NCBI GenBank assembly: GCA_029856125.1
Contig: JAHQWJ010000141.1
Coordinates: 18,053-82,052 of the forward strand
Length of the DNA stretch: 64,000 nucleotides
From: Promethearchaeia archaeon
GTDB lineage: Archaea > Asgardarchaeota > Lokiarchaeia > Sigyniarchaeales > SOKP01
Reading direction: 5' to 3'
Shown: positions 34,443 through 43,799 of the stretch, piece after piece
Layout of the letters: the number at the start of each line of letters is the position of its first letter
Position numbering within the stretch: the first letter of the stretch is position 1
The notes under the pieces: generated by a model
Databases searched by the model: none
Seen by the model: the letters and a program-made list of their open reading frames with translations, nothing else
Told to the model about the DNA's origin: nothing
Program-made: the position numbers and the translations under genes

Positions 34443-35060
34443 TCACAGAAAAAGCAATTTTAAAGAATTGAAGAGCTCACCCATGTTTTTTTGTTCTCGT
34501 TTACATAATTGTCTTTCCTTTGGTGCTTGCCAATTTATTACATATTTTCTCCAATCAGAATCATTTAAAATTTTGGAATGAATTCCAAAAAATATAAGAA
34601 TTTCTTTATCATTTACATGACCATTTTCGTTTTCGACAATCAAGTGAGGGATTTCATGCAAATATGACCTTCCAGCAATCATATAAGAAAGTAGAGAATG
34701 GTGTCCGTCAAATAAGACCCATTCCGAATACTTTGTCTTTACAAATTTAATATTTGGTAATCCACATGAAGACAGGATTTCTTTTCCAGATTTTATTTGT
34801 TTAACCATAGTTCTTATCTGGTCTTTGCTTTTAATGCCATTAATATTATGCAGGTTTATAATTTCTCTCAATAACACTAGTTTTTTAACTTCTACAATCG
34901 TCTTTTTTATTTTTGAACCGATTTCATTTTTAAACTGATCTACAGTATCATAAATTGAATTGCTTTTATTTTTTAAATGAACTTTTAAGGATGAAATGCG
35001 AGTTAAATTTCCATCTTTAGACTTAACCGGATATATTAGTTTTACGAATCTATAATTCAT
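34443..35060 (-). CDS. ParB/sulfiredoxin-like domain protein
   Basis: A 205-residue protein from ATG 35060. The centre, LPNIKFVKTKYSEWVLFDGH followed by HSLLSYMIAGRSYLHEIPHL, resembles the ParB-N/Srx fold, where a [F/V]DGHHRLLA-type loop binds a nucleotide or phosphate; here Arg is replaced by Ser. The N-terminal part is Lys-rich. Its last eight residues come from the 24-bp repeat that also occurs at 33637, so the 3' end may have been altered by rearrangement. No ParA partner is nearby, so chromosome partitioning is not implied. Confidence 0.55.
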   Translation of the reverse strand: MNYRFVKLIYPVKSKDGNLTRISSLKVHLKNKSNSIYDTVDQFKNEIGSKIKKTIVEVKKLVLLREIINLHNINGIKSKDQIRTMVKQIKSGKEILSSCGLPNIKFVKTKYSEWVLFDGHHSLLSYMIAGRSYLHEIPHLIVENENGHVNDKEILIFFGIHSKILNDSDWRKYVINWQAPKERQLCKREQKNMGELFNSLKLLFL

Positions 35061-35287
35061 CTGTATTAAAAATATTTAGATTAGTTTATAAAGCTTTTAT
35101 GAGTGTTTTAATTAAAAATTACGTCTTTCATTAATATTTGGTAAAAAGTTAATTTTATGATTCGATATAATTAGCTATTCTTTAATATATTATTAAGAAA
35201 CACCCTCTCCGTAATAATCAAGAATTTTATTTTCTATCCATGATTTAATAAGAGAATTTTTATAGGAAAGAGATTGTTAACCTAATC

Positions 35288-36502
35288 ATGGTAATAGTAC
35301 GAAGAGAAGGAGTCCTCCTAGAACCAACTGAGAACGAGTTTGAAAATCAAGCTGTCTTAAATCCTACGGTGATTCAACAAGGAGATACATTACATTTATT
35401 CTATCGCGCTGTTAAAGAAGGAAATTATTCAAGTATTGGTTATTGTAAATTGGAAGGACCTTTGAATATTGTAGAAAGGAAAAATAGTCCTATTTTGTTT
35501 CCTGAATATGATTATGAAATACATGGTACAGAAGATCCTAGAATTGTATTTCTTGAAGGTATCTACTATATGTTTTACACGGCCTATGATGGAAGAAATG
35601 CGTTAATAGCATACGCAACTAGTAAAGACCTAAAAACATGGGAAAAGCATGGAATAATTTCGGCTCAAATGAAATACGATGAAGCAGGGGATTTTTTCCG
35701 CTTATCAAAACTTAAAGAAAAGTATCATTTCTTTGTTTCATATTATAAGGATGTGGTTAGTGAAGATGTACTCTTATGGGAAAAAGATTCATTCATTTTA
35801 CCAAAAAAATATAATAATAAGTTTGCACTGTTCCATAGAGTATTACCAGATATTCAAATTGTTTGTTTCGATGATTTTAAAGATTTAACAACCGATTTCT
35901 GGAAGGATCATCTAAAAACATTAGGTGATCATGTTGTAATAGAGCCAAAATTTGGATATGAATCAAGAAATATCGGTGCCGGAGCACCATTAATAGAAAC
36001 TGAAAGAGGTTGGCTCATGTTATATCATTCTGTAGAGGATTCTAATAAAGGTAAGGTGTATCACGCAAGTGTCGCCCTCCTTGATAAACAAAATCCGTTT
36101 AAGGTAATAGGACGACTTAAAGAACCTCTTTTTTCGCCAACCGAAGATTATGAAAAAGTTGGAGATGTAAATAATGTTGTTTTCCCTACAGGTACTGCAA
36201 TATTTGGAGAAAGGCTTTATATTTATTATGGTGCCGCCGATAAAAGAATAGCCGTAGTATCGGTAAATCTGCATAAACTTATTCACGAACTCTTGGGGTC
36301 TGATTTAGAGGTTGGAATTGGTTTTTTAGCAGGGCAGATCTTTAATCTTACAATTAAAGAAGAAAAAAGCGTAACCCAACTTATGAATTTAATGGACCAA
36401 AAAGAGTATCTTATATTGATGGCAATTGGCTGGTTAACAAGGGAAGACAAGGTTCTGTGTAGAATTGATTCAGATGAATTAATCGTTAGATCTATAAGGT
36501 AA
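35288..36502 (+). CDS. GH130-family glycoside phosphorylase/hydrolase-like protein
   Basis: A 404-residue protein from ATG 35288. The N-terminal two thirds is a five-bladed propeller of the GH130 family: NPTVIQQGDTLHLFYRAV, IGYCKLEGP, GTEDPRIVFLEGIYYMFYTA, IAYATSKDLKTWEKHG and ERGWLMLYHSVEDSNKG, where the Asp of EDPR is the usual catalytic acid. GH130 enzymes phosphorolyse or hydrolyse beta-mannosides. The C-terminal 70 residues form an extra domain ending in a winged-helix-like stretch. The next gene is a glycosyltransferase, so both may act on the same glycan. Confidence 0.85.
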   Translation: MVIVRREGVLLEPTENEFENQAVLNPTVIQQGDTLHLFYRAVKEGNYSSIGYCKLEGPLNIVERKNSPILFPEYDYEIHGTEDPRIVFLEGIYYMFYTAYDGRNALIAYATSKDLKTWEKHGIISAQMKYDEAGDFFRLSKLKEKYHFFVSYYKDVVSEDVLLWEKDSFILPKKYNNKFALFHRVLPDIQIVCFDDFKDLTTDFWKDHLKTLGDHVVIEPKFGYESRNIGAGAPLIETERGWLMLYHSVEDSNKGKVYHASVALLDKQNPFKVIGRLKEPLFSPTEDYEKVGDVNNVVFPTGTAIFGERLYIYYGAADKRIAVVSVNLHKLIHELLGSDLEVGIGFLAGQIFNLTIKEEKSVTQLMNLMDQKEYLILMAIGWLTREDKVLCRIDSDELIVRSIR

Positions 36503-36802
36503 CTATTAATAAAAAAATCATTTCAATTATCGAAGATCTTAAATTTTTTAATGTTTTTGTCTTTTTTTAAAATTAATTTATCGAATTTTATATTGTGGAA
36601 CTAATTTTCGGGGGTTTTAAAGATCAGACATTTAATGTCATTATAATCAAAAAAACTGAACCTTATCCAGTAAAATTAGGGATAAATAACATCTAAAAAT
36701 TTAAAAGTGGGAAGATTATAATATAATTACTTTATTTCTAATGAAAAAAAGCAAATCCTATTTTTTTTGCTAAATATATTCATTTTTAAAGAGAGTTTTA
36801 GA
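36503..36802. other. Intergenic stretch, no gene seen
   Basis: About 300 AT-rich bases before the GT4 gene. No coding frame was identified. A purine-rich AAAGAGAG just before 36803 serves as the ribosome site of the next gene. Confidence 0.5.
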
Positions 36803-39004
36803 ATGGAACCTAATTGGATCCTTTATGTGGCCACATTTCCTCCGAGAGAGTGCGGCATTGCTACATTTACAAAGGATTTAATAATAGCAATGGATAAAAA
36901 ATTTTCTCCGAAAATAAAATCTAAAATACTCGTCATGAATAATAGTGGCACAAATATTTACAAAAATAATGAAGATGTTTTATTTGACATTGCCGAGACT
37001 GACATCTCAGCATATAAAAAAGCTGCTGAAAGAGTAAATGAAATAGATGCTATAAAGCTTATAAATATACAACATGAATTTGGGATTTTTGGGGGAGAAT
37101 ACGGAAATTATTTAATAAAATTTCTAGATATTGTGAAAAAACCAATCATCATATCCTTCCATACAGTCATCCCAAATCCAGAGGATAAATTAAAGAAAAT
37201 CGTAAGACAACTAGCTAAAAAATCTTTCTGTTTAGTCGTAATGACTAAAAGTGGGATTGATATTTTAAGAAAAGATTATAACATTAAAACAAAGATATTT
37301 GTTATACCTCATGGAACGCCAACCGCATCATTTGATGGGAGTATGAAAGAAAAATCAGCGATAGGTATTAGTGATAAAATTGTATTATCGTCGTTTGGCC
37401 TTATTAATCCCGGGAAAGGCTATGAATATGTAATTGAGTCGTTAAGTGAGGTTGTTAAAAAATATCCTACTATTTTATATTTAATAATTGGCGAAACACA
37501 TCCCGTAGTAAGGAAAAACGAAGGAGAAAAGTATAGAACTTTTCTCGAGGGAAAAGTGAAAGAGTATTGCCTTGAAAACCATGTAAAATTCTATAATAGG
37601 TACATGAAGCTAGAAGAAATAGTAAAATTTCTACTAGCAACAGATATCTATATTTCTTCATCTCTGGATCCTAATCAGATTGTTAGTGGCACTTTAGCAT
37701 ACGCAGTAGCCTGCGGTAGAGCGATTATCTCTACTCCCTTCCTTTATGCTAAAGATATTATTGCGCCTGAAAGAGGTCTTTTAGTAAAGTTCAGAGATCC
37801 TAATTCATATACTAATGCTCTAATAAAAATATTATCAAATCCCCTCTTAAAAGAAGAAATGGAAAGAAATAATTATTCATTTTCCAGGTGCATGATCTGG
37901 CCAAATGTAGCAATATCGACTTATAACATTTTCAAGCGAGTTATTCCTGATTTTGAAAAATGTGAAATGTCATATCCAGAAATCAAGTTTGATCATATCA
38001 AGAATCTTACGGATGATTTTGGTATAATCCAATTTGCAAATTATGCAAAACCAGATAAATCATCTGGATATACTCTAGATGACAATGCTCGAGCATTGTT
38101 AGTTAGTACGCTATATTATAAGTTATTTAAAGATAATACAATATTGAAATTGATGAGAATTTATCTGAATTTCATTAAGTATGTCCAAACAAATGAAAAC
38201 AAGTTGTACAATTTTGTTAATTACAATAAGGTTATAAATCTTGAAGATTGGAGTGAGGACGCCCATGGAAGAGCAATGATGGCTCTTGGTCATTTAATTG
38301 CTACAACAAATATTCCAATGGAATTAAGAGTAGAAGCAGAACTGATTTTTGAAAATGCAAAAAAAGCTGTAGACAAGATTAGATCTCCAAGAGCAATTTC
38401 TTTTATTTTGATAGGACTCTATTTCTATAACGTAATAAAAAATTCTGAAGTCATTATAATTAAAAAATTAGCCGATTATCTAGCCCAGCTCTATAAGGAT
38501 TGTAATAGTGAGAAATGGAACTGGTTCGAAAATTATCTTACTTATTCAAATAGTAAATTGCCTGAGGCTCTTTTTTTTTGCTATAAAACAACTAAAAATA
38601 ACAAATATTTAATAATTGCCAAAGAATCTTTAGACTTTCTTATTTCTATTTTGTTTAAAGACGGAAAATTTGCTCCTATTGGTCAGAACGGATGGTATCA
38701 TAAAAATGGCCATAATGCTAGTCATGACCAACAGCCAGTTGATGCTGCTTCAATGGTACAAACATTGATCGTTGCATATGATACCACTAAAGAGAATAGG
38801 TATATGAAACTTGCAATCGAAGCATTTAATTGGTTCCTTGGAAAAAATTCTCTGAATCAAGAAGTTTATAACAATTTAACGGGTGGTTGCCACGATGGTA
38901 TTGGAGAGTATTCTCTAAACATGAATCAAGGGGCTGAATCATCAATTTCTTATTTGCTTGCTAGACTTTCACTTCAAAAATCAAAAGCTTCTATTGCTTT
39001 TTAG
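36803..39004 (+). CDS. GT4 glycosyltransferase fused to a six-hairpin (alpha/alpha) glycosidase-like domain
   Basis: Start at ATG 36803 because AAAGAGAG precedes it and the protein then begins MEPNWILYVATFPPRECGIA; an upstream TTG at 36767 would add 12 residues. The first ~400 residues are a GT-B glycosyltransferase of the GT4 type: IVLSSFGLINPGKGYEYVIE, VIGETHPV, SSSLDPNQIVSGTLAYAVAC. The rest (about 320 residues) looks like an (alpha/alpha)6 toroid with DDNARALLVS, EDAHGRAMMALGHL, and HNASHDQQPVDAASMV, as found beside GH130 enzymes. Likely role: making or remodelling a mannose-containing glycan. Confidence 0.82.
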   Translation: MEPNWILYVATFPPRECGIATFTKDLIIAMDKKFSPKIKSKILVMNNSGTNIYKNNEDVLFDIAETDISAYKKAAERVNEIDAIKLINIQHEFGIFGGEYGNYLIKFLDIVKKPIIISFHTVIPNPEDKLKKIVRQLAKKSFCLVVMTKSGIDILRKDYNIKTKIFVIPHGTPTASFDGSMKEKSAIGISDKIVLSSFGLINPGKGYEYVIESLSEVVKKYPTILYLIIGETHPVVRKNEGEKYRTFLEGKVKEYCLENHVKFYNRYMKLEEIVKFLLATDIYISSSLDPNQIVSGTLAYAVACGRAIISTPFLYAKDIIAPERGLLVKFRDPNSYTNALIKILSNPLLKEEMERNNYSFSRCMIWPNVAISTYNIFKRVIPDFEKCEMSYPEIKFDHIKNLTDDFGIIQFANYAKPDKSSGYTLDDNARALLVSTLYYKLFKDNTILKLMRIYLNFIKYVQTNENKLYNFVNYNKVINLEDWSEDAHGRAMMALGHLIATTNIPMELRVEAELIFENAKKAVDKIRSPRAISFILIGLYFYNVIKNSEVIIIKKLADYLAQLYKDCNSEKWNWFENYLTYSNSKLPEALFFCYKTTKNNKYLIIAKESLDFLISILFKDGKFAPIGQNGWYHKNGHNASHDQQPVDAASMVQTLIVAYDTTKENRYMKLAIEAFNWFLGKNSLNQEVYNNLTGGCHDGIGEYSLNMNQGAESSISYLLARLSLQKSKASIAF

Positions 39005-39080
39005 TATTTATGAACAATAACCGTTTCACGATCTACTTGTTATCATCTAGGAAGAAAGAAGAAAATTTGAAATACAGATT

Positions 39081-39743
39081 TTACTCAATATCAATAGATT
39101 TGCCTTTATCTTTAATCTTCTTCAACCGAACTTCTAGAATCCCATTTGTATACCGCGCTTTTGCGTAATCCTGGTTAATTTCCGCTGGTAAATCGATTTC
39201 TTTAAAATAACTTCTCCCAAAAACAATTTTTTGCGTAGAAATCGTAATAGATCTACCAGTAGCATTCAGTTCGATGTCTTCTTTGTTAACACCTGGCATT
39301 TCAGCAATGACAATAATGTGATCCTCTTCTTCGTTAACTTCTACTAACGGTTCCCTAGTCTTCCTTACTTTCGTTTCACCAGATATTGGTTCTTTTTCTA
39401 TGTTCCCAAATGAACCCATGCTTGGTTTTCCATCAGGTCCAATTCCAAAATTGAATCCGTATACAAAAGGCCCTTTTTTACCAAACTTAGACTGATTTTT
39501 CATGAATTCTTTAGTAAAATCTTCTGGTGAAAGTCCCTGTAGATCTTTAGGGAGAGATTTAGAAATTTGGGCGAAAATTTCTTTAAACATCTTCTGAAAC
39601 TCTTTTGAATTGAATAGCTTAGCAGGATCTAGATTTTTAAATAGTTTAGGATCGCCAAAACCTTTGAATGCATCGAAGAAATTTATAGGTTCATCTTCAT
39701 TATCTTTCTCGTCTTCATCATCATACTCGTCTTTTCCCGACAT
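39081..39743 (-). CDS. hsp20: Small heat-shock protein, Hsp20/alpha-crystallin family
   Basis: A 220-residue protein from ATG 39743, preceded by GGAAGTGA. The N-terminal region is acidic and Phe/Asp-rich (DEYDDEDEKDNEDEPINFF, then KEFQKMFKEIF). The alpha-crystallin domain covers the last 95 residues: REPLVEVNEEEDHIIVIAEM, PGVNKEDIEL, and ARYTNGILEVRLKKI, the usual A-x-x-x-N-G-V/I-L motif. It acts as an ATP-independent holdase. The 3' end and its downstream flank are duplicated at 33427-33620. Confidence 0.93.
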   Translation of the reverse strand: MSGKDEYDDEDEKDNEDEPINFFDAFKGFGDPKLFKNLDPAKLFNSKEFQKMFKEIFAQISKSLPKDLQGLSPEDFTKEFMKNQSKFGKKGPFVYGFNFGIGPDGKPSMGSFGNIEKEPISGETKVRKTREPLVEVNEEEDHIIVIAEMPGVNKEDIELNATGRSITISTQKIVFGRSYFKEIDLPAEINQDYAKARYTNGILEVRLKKIKDKGKSIDIE

Positions 39744-39945
39744 TTTATCACTTCCTTGTAAAATATACCTAGATATTAATTACAATTAAATTTTTAAATA
39801 TAAATTTAAATATGTATACTAAAGCTAAATATATAATAGCTTTTATTCTAGAAAAAATTGTTTAGTTTAATAAACTTATTCCAATTAAAAAGTTTGTAAT
39901 CTAAAATCAAAACAAATTAAAAACAATACAGTAGAGGGAACTTAT

Positions 39946-41763
39946 ATGTATTCAGAGCTTTCTGACGATGATAAGGAAATGTATCTTGATGTTTTGCGTG
40001 AAGCACCAATCTTACCTTTTTCCAATTTTGTGAGTAGGGGGGATATACCAGATAAAATCGATATTTCACGCCCAAGAAGCTATATTGATAGAGAAGTTTA
40101 TATGTTGGTCCGTCAAACTCATAAAGATCGATCATCTCGATTAATTCCCATTTTAGGGTCCGCTGGAACTGGAAAAACTCATGCTTATCATTCATTTAAA
40201 GATAAAGAGCGAGAAAATAGAAAAAAATTAGAACTCAGTACAGAAGCAGAAGATATGGAAGTATCTCAACTTGAACCTGCTGATTGGACTATTATCTACG
40301 TTCCCAGCCCACCTGCTTCTATTAGAGTTTTGTTACACGTCTATACATGCATTATCGAAGATGTAGGGCCAGAAATCCTTGATATAGTCTCAGAAAAATT
40401 AGTAAGAGAAAAATGGGGAGGAAAAAAAAGCGGTCTATTTCAAAAACCTAAGATAGAAGAAGTTATTCAAAAGGGTATTAGAGAATTCCCAGGCGTTTTC
40501 GCAGATTGCGTGAAAGCGTTAGTTACTTATCAGTTAGATAAAAACAAGAAAGCGTTAGCAGAAAGATGGTTGCTTGGAGAAGATTTAGATCCAGAAGAAC
40601 TAAGCGAACTTGGGATAAATTCTGTTGTTGAAGAGGACGATGTCTGCCTTGCTATGATTAAAATAATTACTGAAAATTTAGATAGAGTCCTAATCCTGTA
40701 TTTTGACGAACTGGAATCCCCGTATCGTATGCACGGAGAGGCTGCTGAAAGAAAATTCCTTGAAATACTTAAAAGGTTATATAACGAAGTTAAAGGATTA
40801 GTTATCATAACAGCTGTCTTAAAAGAAATTTGGCCGAGAATATTAGAAATCGCAGACGCTCCTTTACGATCTCGAATGGAACCGGAACAAGAATTGAAGC
40901 CATTCAGTTTAAACGACTTGAAAATCTTTTTTAGTAAGTCTATGGAAGCTTTTTGGGAAGATAATAATTTAAATCCTCCATTATACCCATTATTTCCGTT
41001 AAACGAAAAATTAATCGAGATGATTTATGAAAAAACTCAAGGAAATCCAAGGAACTCTATAAAACTTTGTAGACGGTTTATTGATAAAGTTGTTACGGAG
41101 GAAATGAGCGTAGAAGAGTTGTTAGAAGCAGGTGCGGATATTGTAGCAACTGCTAAACCACAAACGGGAGAAGCTGAAGAAGAAATCATAGACTTTTCAA
41201 AGCCAAGAGAAGTTATAAAGAAAACTATAGAAGAAATTTTAGCAGAAGAAGAATACATAATAGATGTAAACCCTTCATCGGTTGCTGGAGCGTCCCTAAA
41301 GAGTATCATAAAAGTTGGGGAATCAAAAGAGAAGAAATTCAAAACCCAAATGGAGTATAAATTTATGATTGGAAAACGGAGTCAAACTTTAGCCGCTTCA
41401 ATCGAATTTGAGAAGAAGAAATGGGGGATGGAGATTCCTTCTATAAAAACATTCGATAGAAGTGCTGGTGTCGCTGGTTATTATGCTGCGAAAAGATTGA
41501 AGGACGCTATTGACGAAAAAGCTATAGATTCTGCAATTTTAATAGTTCCTGTTGGGAGTAGCGGTGCTAAATTTGAGTCGATTCTACAGAACAATTCTAA
41601 CATTCACAAAGTGGAGTTGACGAATGAAACTGGTGAATCTCTTATTGCTAATGCGTTGACTTATCCATCCAAAGAGGGTTGGGAGATAGCTAGAATTATT
41701 TTTACAGATATTGGTGAATATATTCCACCTGAGCCCGAAGAACCATTAGAGGAAACCGAATAA
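39946..41763 (+). CDS. AAA-type P-loop ATPase, Orc/STAND-like, function unknown
   Basis: A 605-residue protein from ATG 39946. Walker A is GSAGTGKTHAYH near residue 70; Walker B is LILYFDELESPYRM; sensor-like VIITAVLKEIWPRI and DAPLRSRMEP follow, then TQGNPRNSIKLCRRFIDKV, which resembles the lid of Orc1/Cdc6-type ATPases. After residue ~410 comes a second domain, partly alpha/beta (ILIVPVGSSGAKFESILQN), and an acidic tail. No nuclease or methylase accompanies it. It stands convergently with the protein at 41803. Confidence 0.75.
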   Translation: MYSELSDDDKEMYLDVLREAPILPFSNFVSRGDIPDKIDISRPRSYIDREVYMLVRQTHKDRSSRLIPILGSAGTGKTHAYHSFKDKERENRKKLELSTEAEDMEVSQLEPADWTIIYVPSPPASIRVLLHVYTCIIEDVGPEILDIVSEKLVREKWGGKKSGLFQKPKIEEVIQKGIREFPGVFADCVKALVTYQLDKNKKALAERWLLGEDLDPEELSELGINSVVEEDDVCLAMIKIITENLDRVLILYFDELESPYRMHGEAAERKFLEILKRLYNEVKGLVIITAVLKEIWPRILEIADAPLRSRMEPEQELKPFSLNDLKIFFSKSMEAFWEDNNLNPPLYPLFPLNEKLIEMIYEKTQGNPRNSIKLCRRFIDKVVTEEMSVEELLEAGADIVATAKPQTGEAEEEIIDFSKPREVIKKTIEEILAEEEYIIDVNPSSVAGASLKSIIKVGESKEKKFKTQMEYKFMIGKRSQTLAASIEFEKKKWGMEIPSIKTFDRSAGVAGYYAAKRLKDAIDEKAIDSAILIVPVGSSGAKFESILQNNSNIHKVELTNETGESLIANALTYPSKEGWEIARIIFTDIGEYIPPEPEEPLEETE

Positions 41764-41802
41764 CCAATAATTTGATGAACATCAAATTAATTAGAAAATT
41801 TT

Positions 41803-42735
41803 TTATAAATTAGCTAATTTCTCGCTTATTTTTGTATCTAAGCTAAACAACTCTTTTGCTAATTCATCTGCTCTTTTAAAGTGGTTTAATAGTTGAGTTA
41901 GTTTGGATGTTAATTCATGCTGCTCAAAAGAATTAGATATATTTATTACCGATTCTATTGGTCTAATTATCTCATGATACAAATGAAGTTTGTTGTTTTT
42001 TAACTCTTCAGTAGTTGACTCCACACTTTTCATTAACGATTCACGCTCTTTAACTAATTCCGGAAGTTTTCCGACCTGTTCGGCTTTATTTGTTAAAAAC
42101 GAGACGATGTCGCTTTCTTGGATAATATCTGCTAACTCTGCCGCTTTAAGAAAGTTCTTTTTAGCTCTCTTGTAGAACTTGTTTTTTAGAAACTGCTCAG
42201 CCAGTTTAAGTTCTTCAGATAGTTTTTCTGGGATTTCTTCCCCTAAATTAATCAATTCTCTAGCCTCTTGTAAATTTCCATCATCTAGCATTTTTTTTGT
42301 CTTATTGTTGATTGTTTCTTTGATCAAAGTAGGCTCTTTTAATTTTTCCATTAAAGTAAAGATGGAGTCAAATTCTTTTCGTAAAATTGATTCAAGCTTT
42401 ACTGTATCCTTTGAAAAACCTTTAACAACCTTTTCGGCAATATTTTCTAGTATACTCTTGGACGAAACTAAATCCTCATCTTGCTTAAGCACGAAACCTA
42501 AGAACAGGTTATCTCTTTCTAAGGAAGAAGCGTTAATTTTCCACGAGTAATACCTTATATCTTCTTTCCAATAAATCGTATTTGAAAACTCTTTTTGAAT
42601 GTGTTTTTCTTCAAATTCCTTTAAAGTATCATTAGAGACTTTATTTTCTTGATCAAGATAATATTCTGCTAGTACATTTGGTCCAAACGATTCGTCAATC
42701 TCGTAAAGATATATTCCAACTGGCATAATACTCAT
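41803..42735 (-). CDS. Coiled-coil protein with possible longin-like N-terminal domain
   Basis: A 310-residue protein from ATG 42735. The first ~110 residues, MPVGIYLYEIDESFGPNVLA...IRYYSWKINASS...LFLGFVLKQDEDLVSSKSIL, have the alternating strand-helix pattern of longin/roadblock-like domains that serve small GTPases in Asgard archaea; this is a guess from pattern. The rest is helical: a TPR-like section with ARELINLGEEIPEKLSEEL and AKKNFLKAAELADII, then a coiled coil at the C-terminus. No signal peptide. Confidence 0.5.
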   Translation of the reverse strand: MSIMPVGIYLYEIDESFGPNVLAEYYLDQENKVSNDTLKEFEEKHIQKEFSNTIYWKEDIRYYSWKINASSLERDNLFLGFVLKQDEDLVSSKSILENIAEKVVKGFSKDTVKLESILRKEFDSIFTLMEKLKEPTLIKETINNKTKKMLDDGNLQEARELINLGEEIPEKLSEELKLAEQFLKNKFYKRAKKNFLKAAELADIIQESDIVSFLTNKAEQVGKLPELVKERESLMKSVESTTEELKNNKLHLYHEIIRPIESVINISNSFEQHELTSKLTQLLNHFKRADELAKELFSLDTKISEKLANL

Positions 42736-42872
42736 TCTTTGAAATTGTTTATAGAATAAAATTATTATTAATTACTAGGTAATAAGTTTTTAATTTTATA
42801 TTTTTATTTGATCCAACTAATTCATGTATTATTGAAGAAGTGTTATTAGATAATAGAAAAGAAGTGTGAAAA

Positions 42873-43775
42873 ATGGAAATTGTGGATACTTATTGTGAAG
42901 CTTTTGAAGGATTAGTAGTTCAATTAATGGTCACTGCTCAAGACGCAGAATTTTTAAATAGAGCCACAAACGCATTTACTGCGCTTCCCTCAACAGTTTT
43001 TGGAGATGCTGAGGGAGGTATTGTTCGTTGGCTTTCTGAAAAAGAAACTATCGACGGAAGGTTGGGAGCAATCGTTCAATTATGGGTAACTGGAACCGGT
43101 AAGAAGGCTACTGCTAAGTTTTACGAACAACTCGGCCGTAGAATGAGACAGGGTATTCTTGTTGTTCCAACAACTGCAGTTTTTGATTATTATCCACGAA
43201 CAACTGAGTTTAAATTTAATATGATGAATAATGTAGGTCATTGTGGGGACGGATACGAATGGATCGTTGAAAAACTTAATCGAAAACTAATTAACATCCC
43301 AATTATGATGGGATACGATTTTTTAATTGAAGAAGACATCTCTTACGCTAAAGGCGTTATGGGAGGGAATTTATGGTTGTTTTGCAACTCTGTTGAATCA
43401 GGGATTAAGGTTGGAAGGGAGGGTGTTAAAATACTGGCTGAACTCGATGATGTGTGTACTACTTTTGATGTATGTTCTGCAGGTTCAAAACCGGTTCCCC
43501 CTGATGCTAAATATCCTGAAATAGGTCCGTCAACGAACCACCCATTTTGTCCTACACTTATAGGTAAGGTATCTCCAAACGAATTCGAGGTTCCAGAAGG
43601 AGTAAACTCGATACCTGAACTTGTATTTAACGGCCTTCAACTTAATGATGTAAAATTAGCAATGCGAAAAACTATAGAAGGTATTTCTGATATGGATGGA
43701 TTGCTTAAGATTTCCGCAGGGAATTATGGGGGTAAGTTAGGAAAGTTTAAGATATATTTACGAGAGTTAGGATAA
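42873..43775 (+). CDS. ftr: Formylmethanofuran:tetrahydromethanopterin formyltransferase
   Basis: A 300-residue protein from ATG 42873. It transfers the formyl group from formylmethanofuran to tetrahydromethanopterin in the archaeal methyl branch of the Wood-Ljungdahl pathway. Family landmarks are DTYCEAFEGLVVQLMVTAQD, ATNAFTALPSTVFGDAEGGI, LGRRMRQGILVVPTTAVFDY and CTTFDVCSAGSKP. The length fits the usual ~297. No other C1-pathway gene is in the window. It is convergent with the transglutaminase gene. Confidence 0.96.
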   Translation: MEIVDTYCEAFEGLVVQLMVTAQDAEFLNRATNAFTALPSTVFGDAEGGIVRWLSEKETIDGRLGAIVQLWVTGTGKKATAKFYEQLGRRMRQGILVVPTTAVFDYYPRTTEFKFNMMNNVGHCGDGYEWIVEKLNRKLINIPIMMGYDFLIEEDISYAKGVMGGNLWLFCNSVESGIKVGREGVKILAELDDVCTTFDVCSAGSKPVPPDAKYPEIGPSTNHPFCPTLIGKVSPNEFEVPEGVNSIPELVFNGLQLNDVKLAMRKTIEGISDMDGLLKISAGNYGGKLGKFKIYLRELG

Positions 43776-43799
43776 AAAAAGGACTTTTTTAATAAATTA

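Noticed and set aside
34443..35060. Chromosome- or plasmid-partitioning locus
   Set aside because: No ParA and no parS-like repeat array was found, and the ParB-like match is limited to a short motif.
40140..41100. The AAA ATPase as part of a BREX or similar defence cluster
   Set aside because: No methylase, protease or other BREX gene is next to it; the neighbours are Hsp20 and a coiled-coil protein.
41803..42735. Antisense open frames across the coiled-coil gene
   Set aside because: The frames on the + strand (41990-42175 and 42179-42550) are rich in Ser/Phe/Leu and lack motifs or ribosome sites; they are shadows of the helical, Glu/Lys-rich gene on the other strand.
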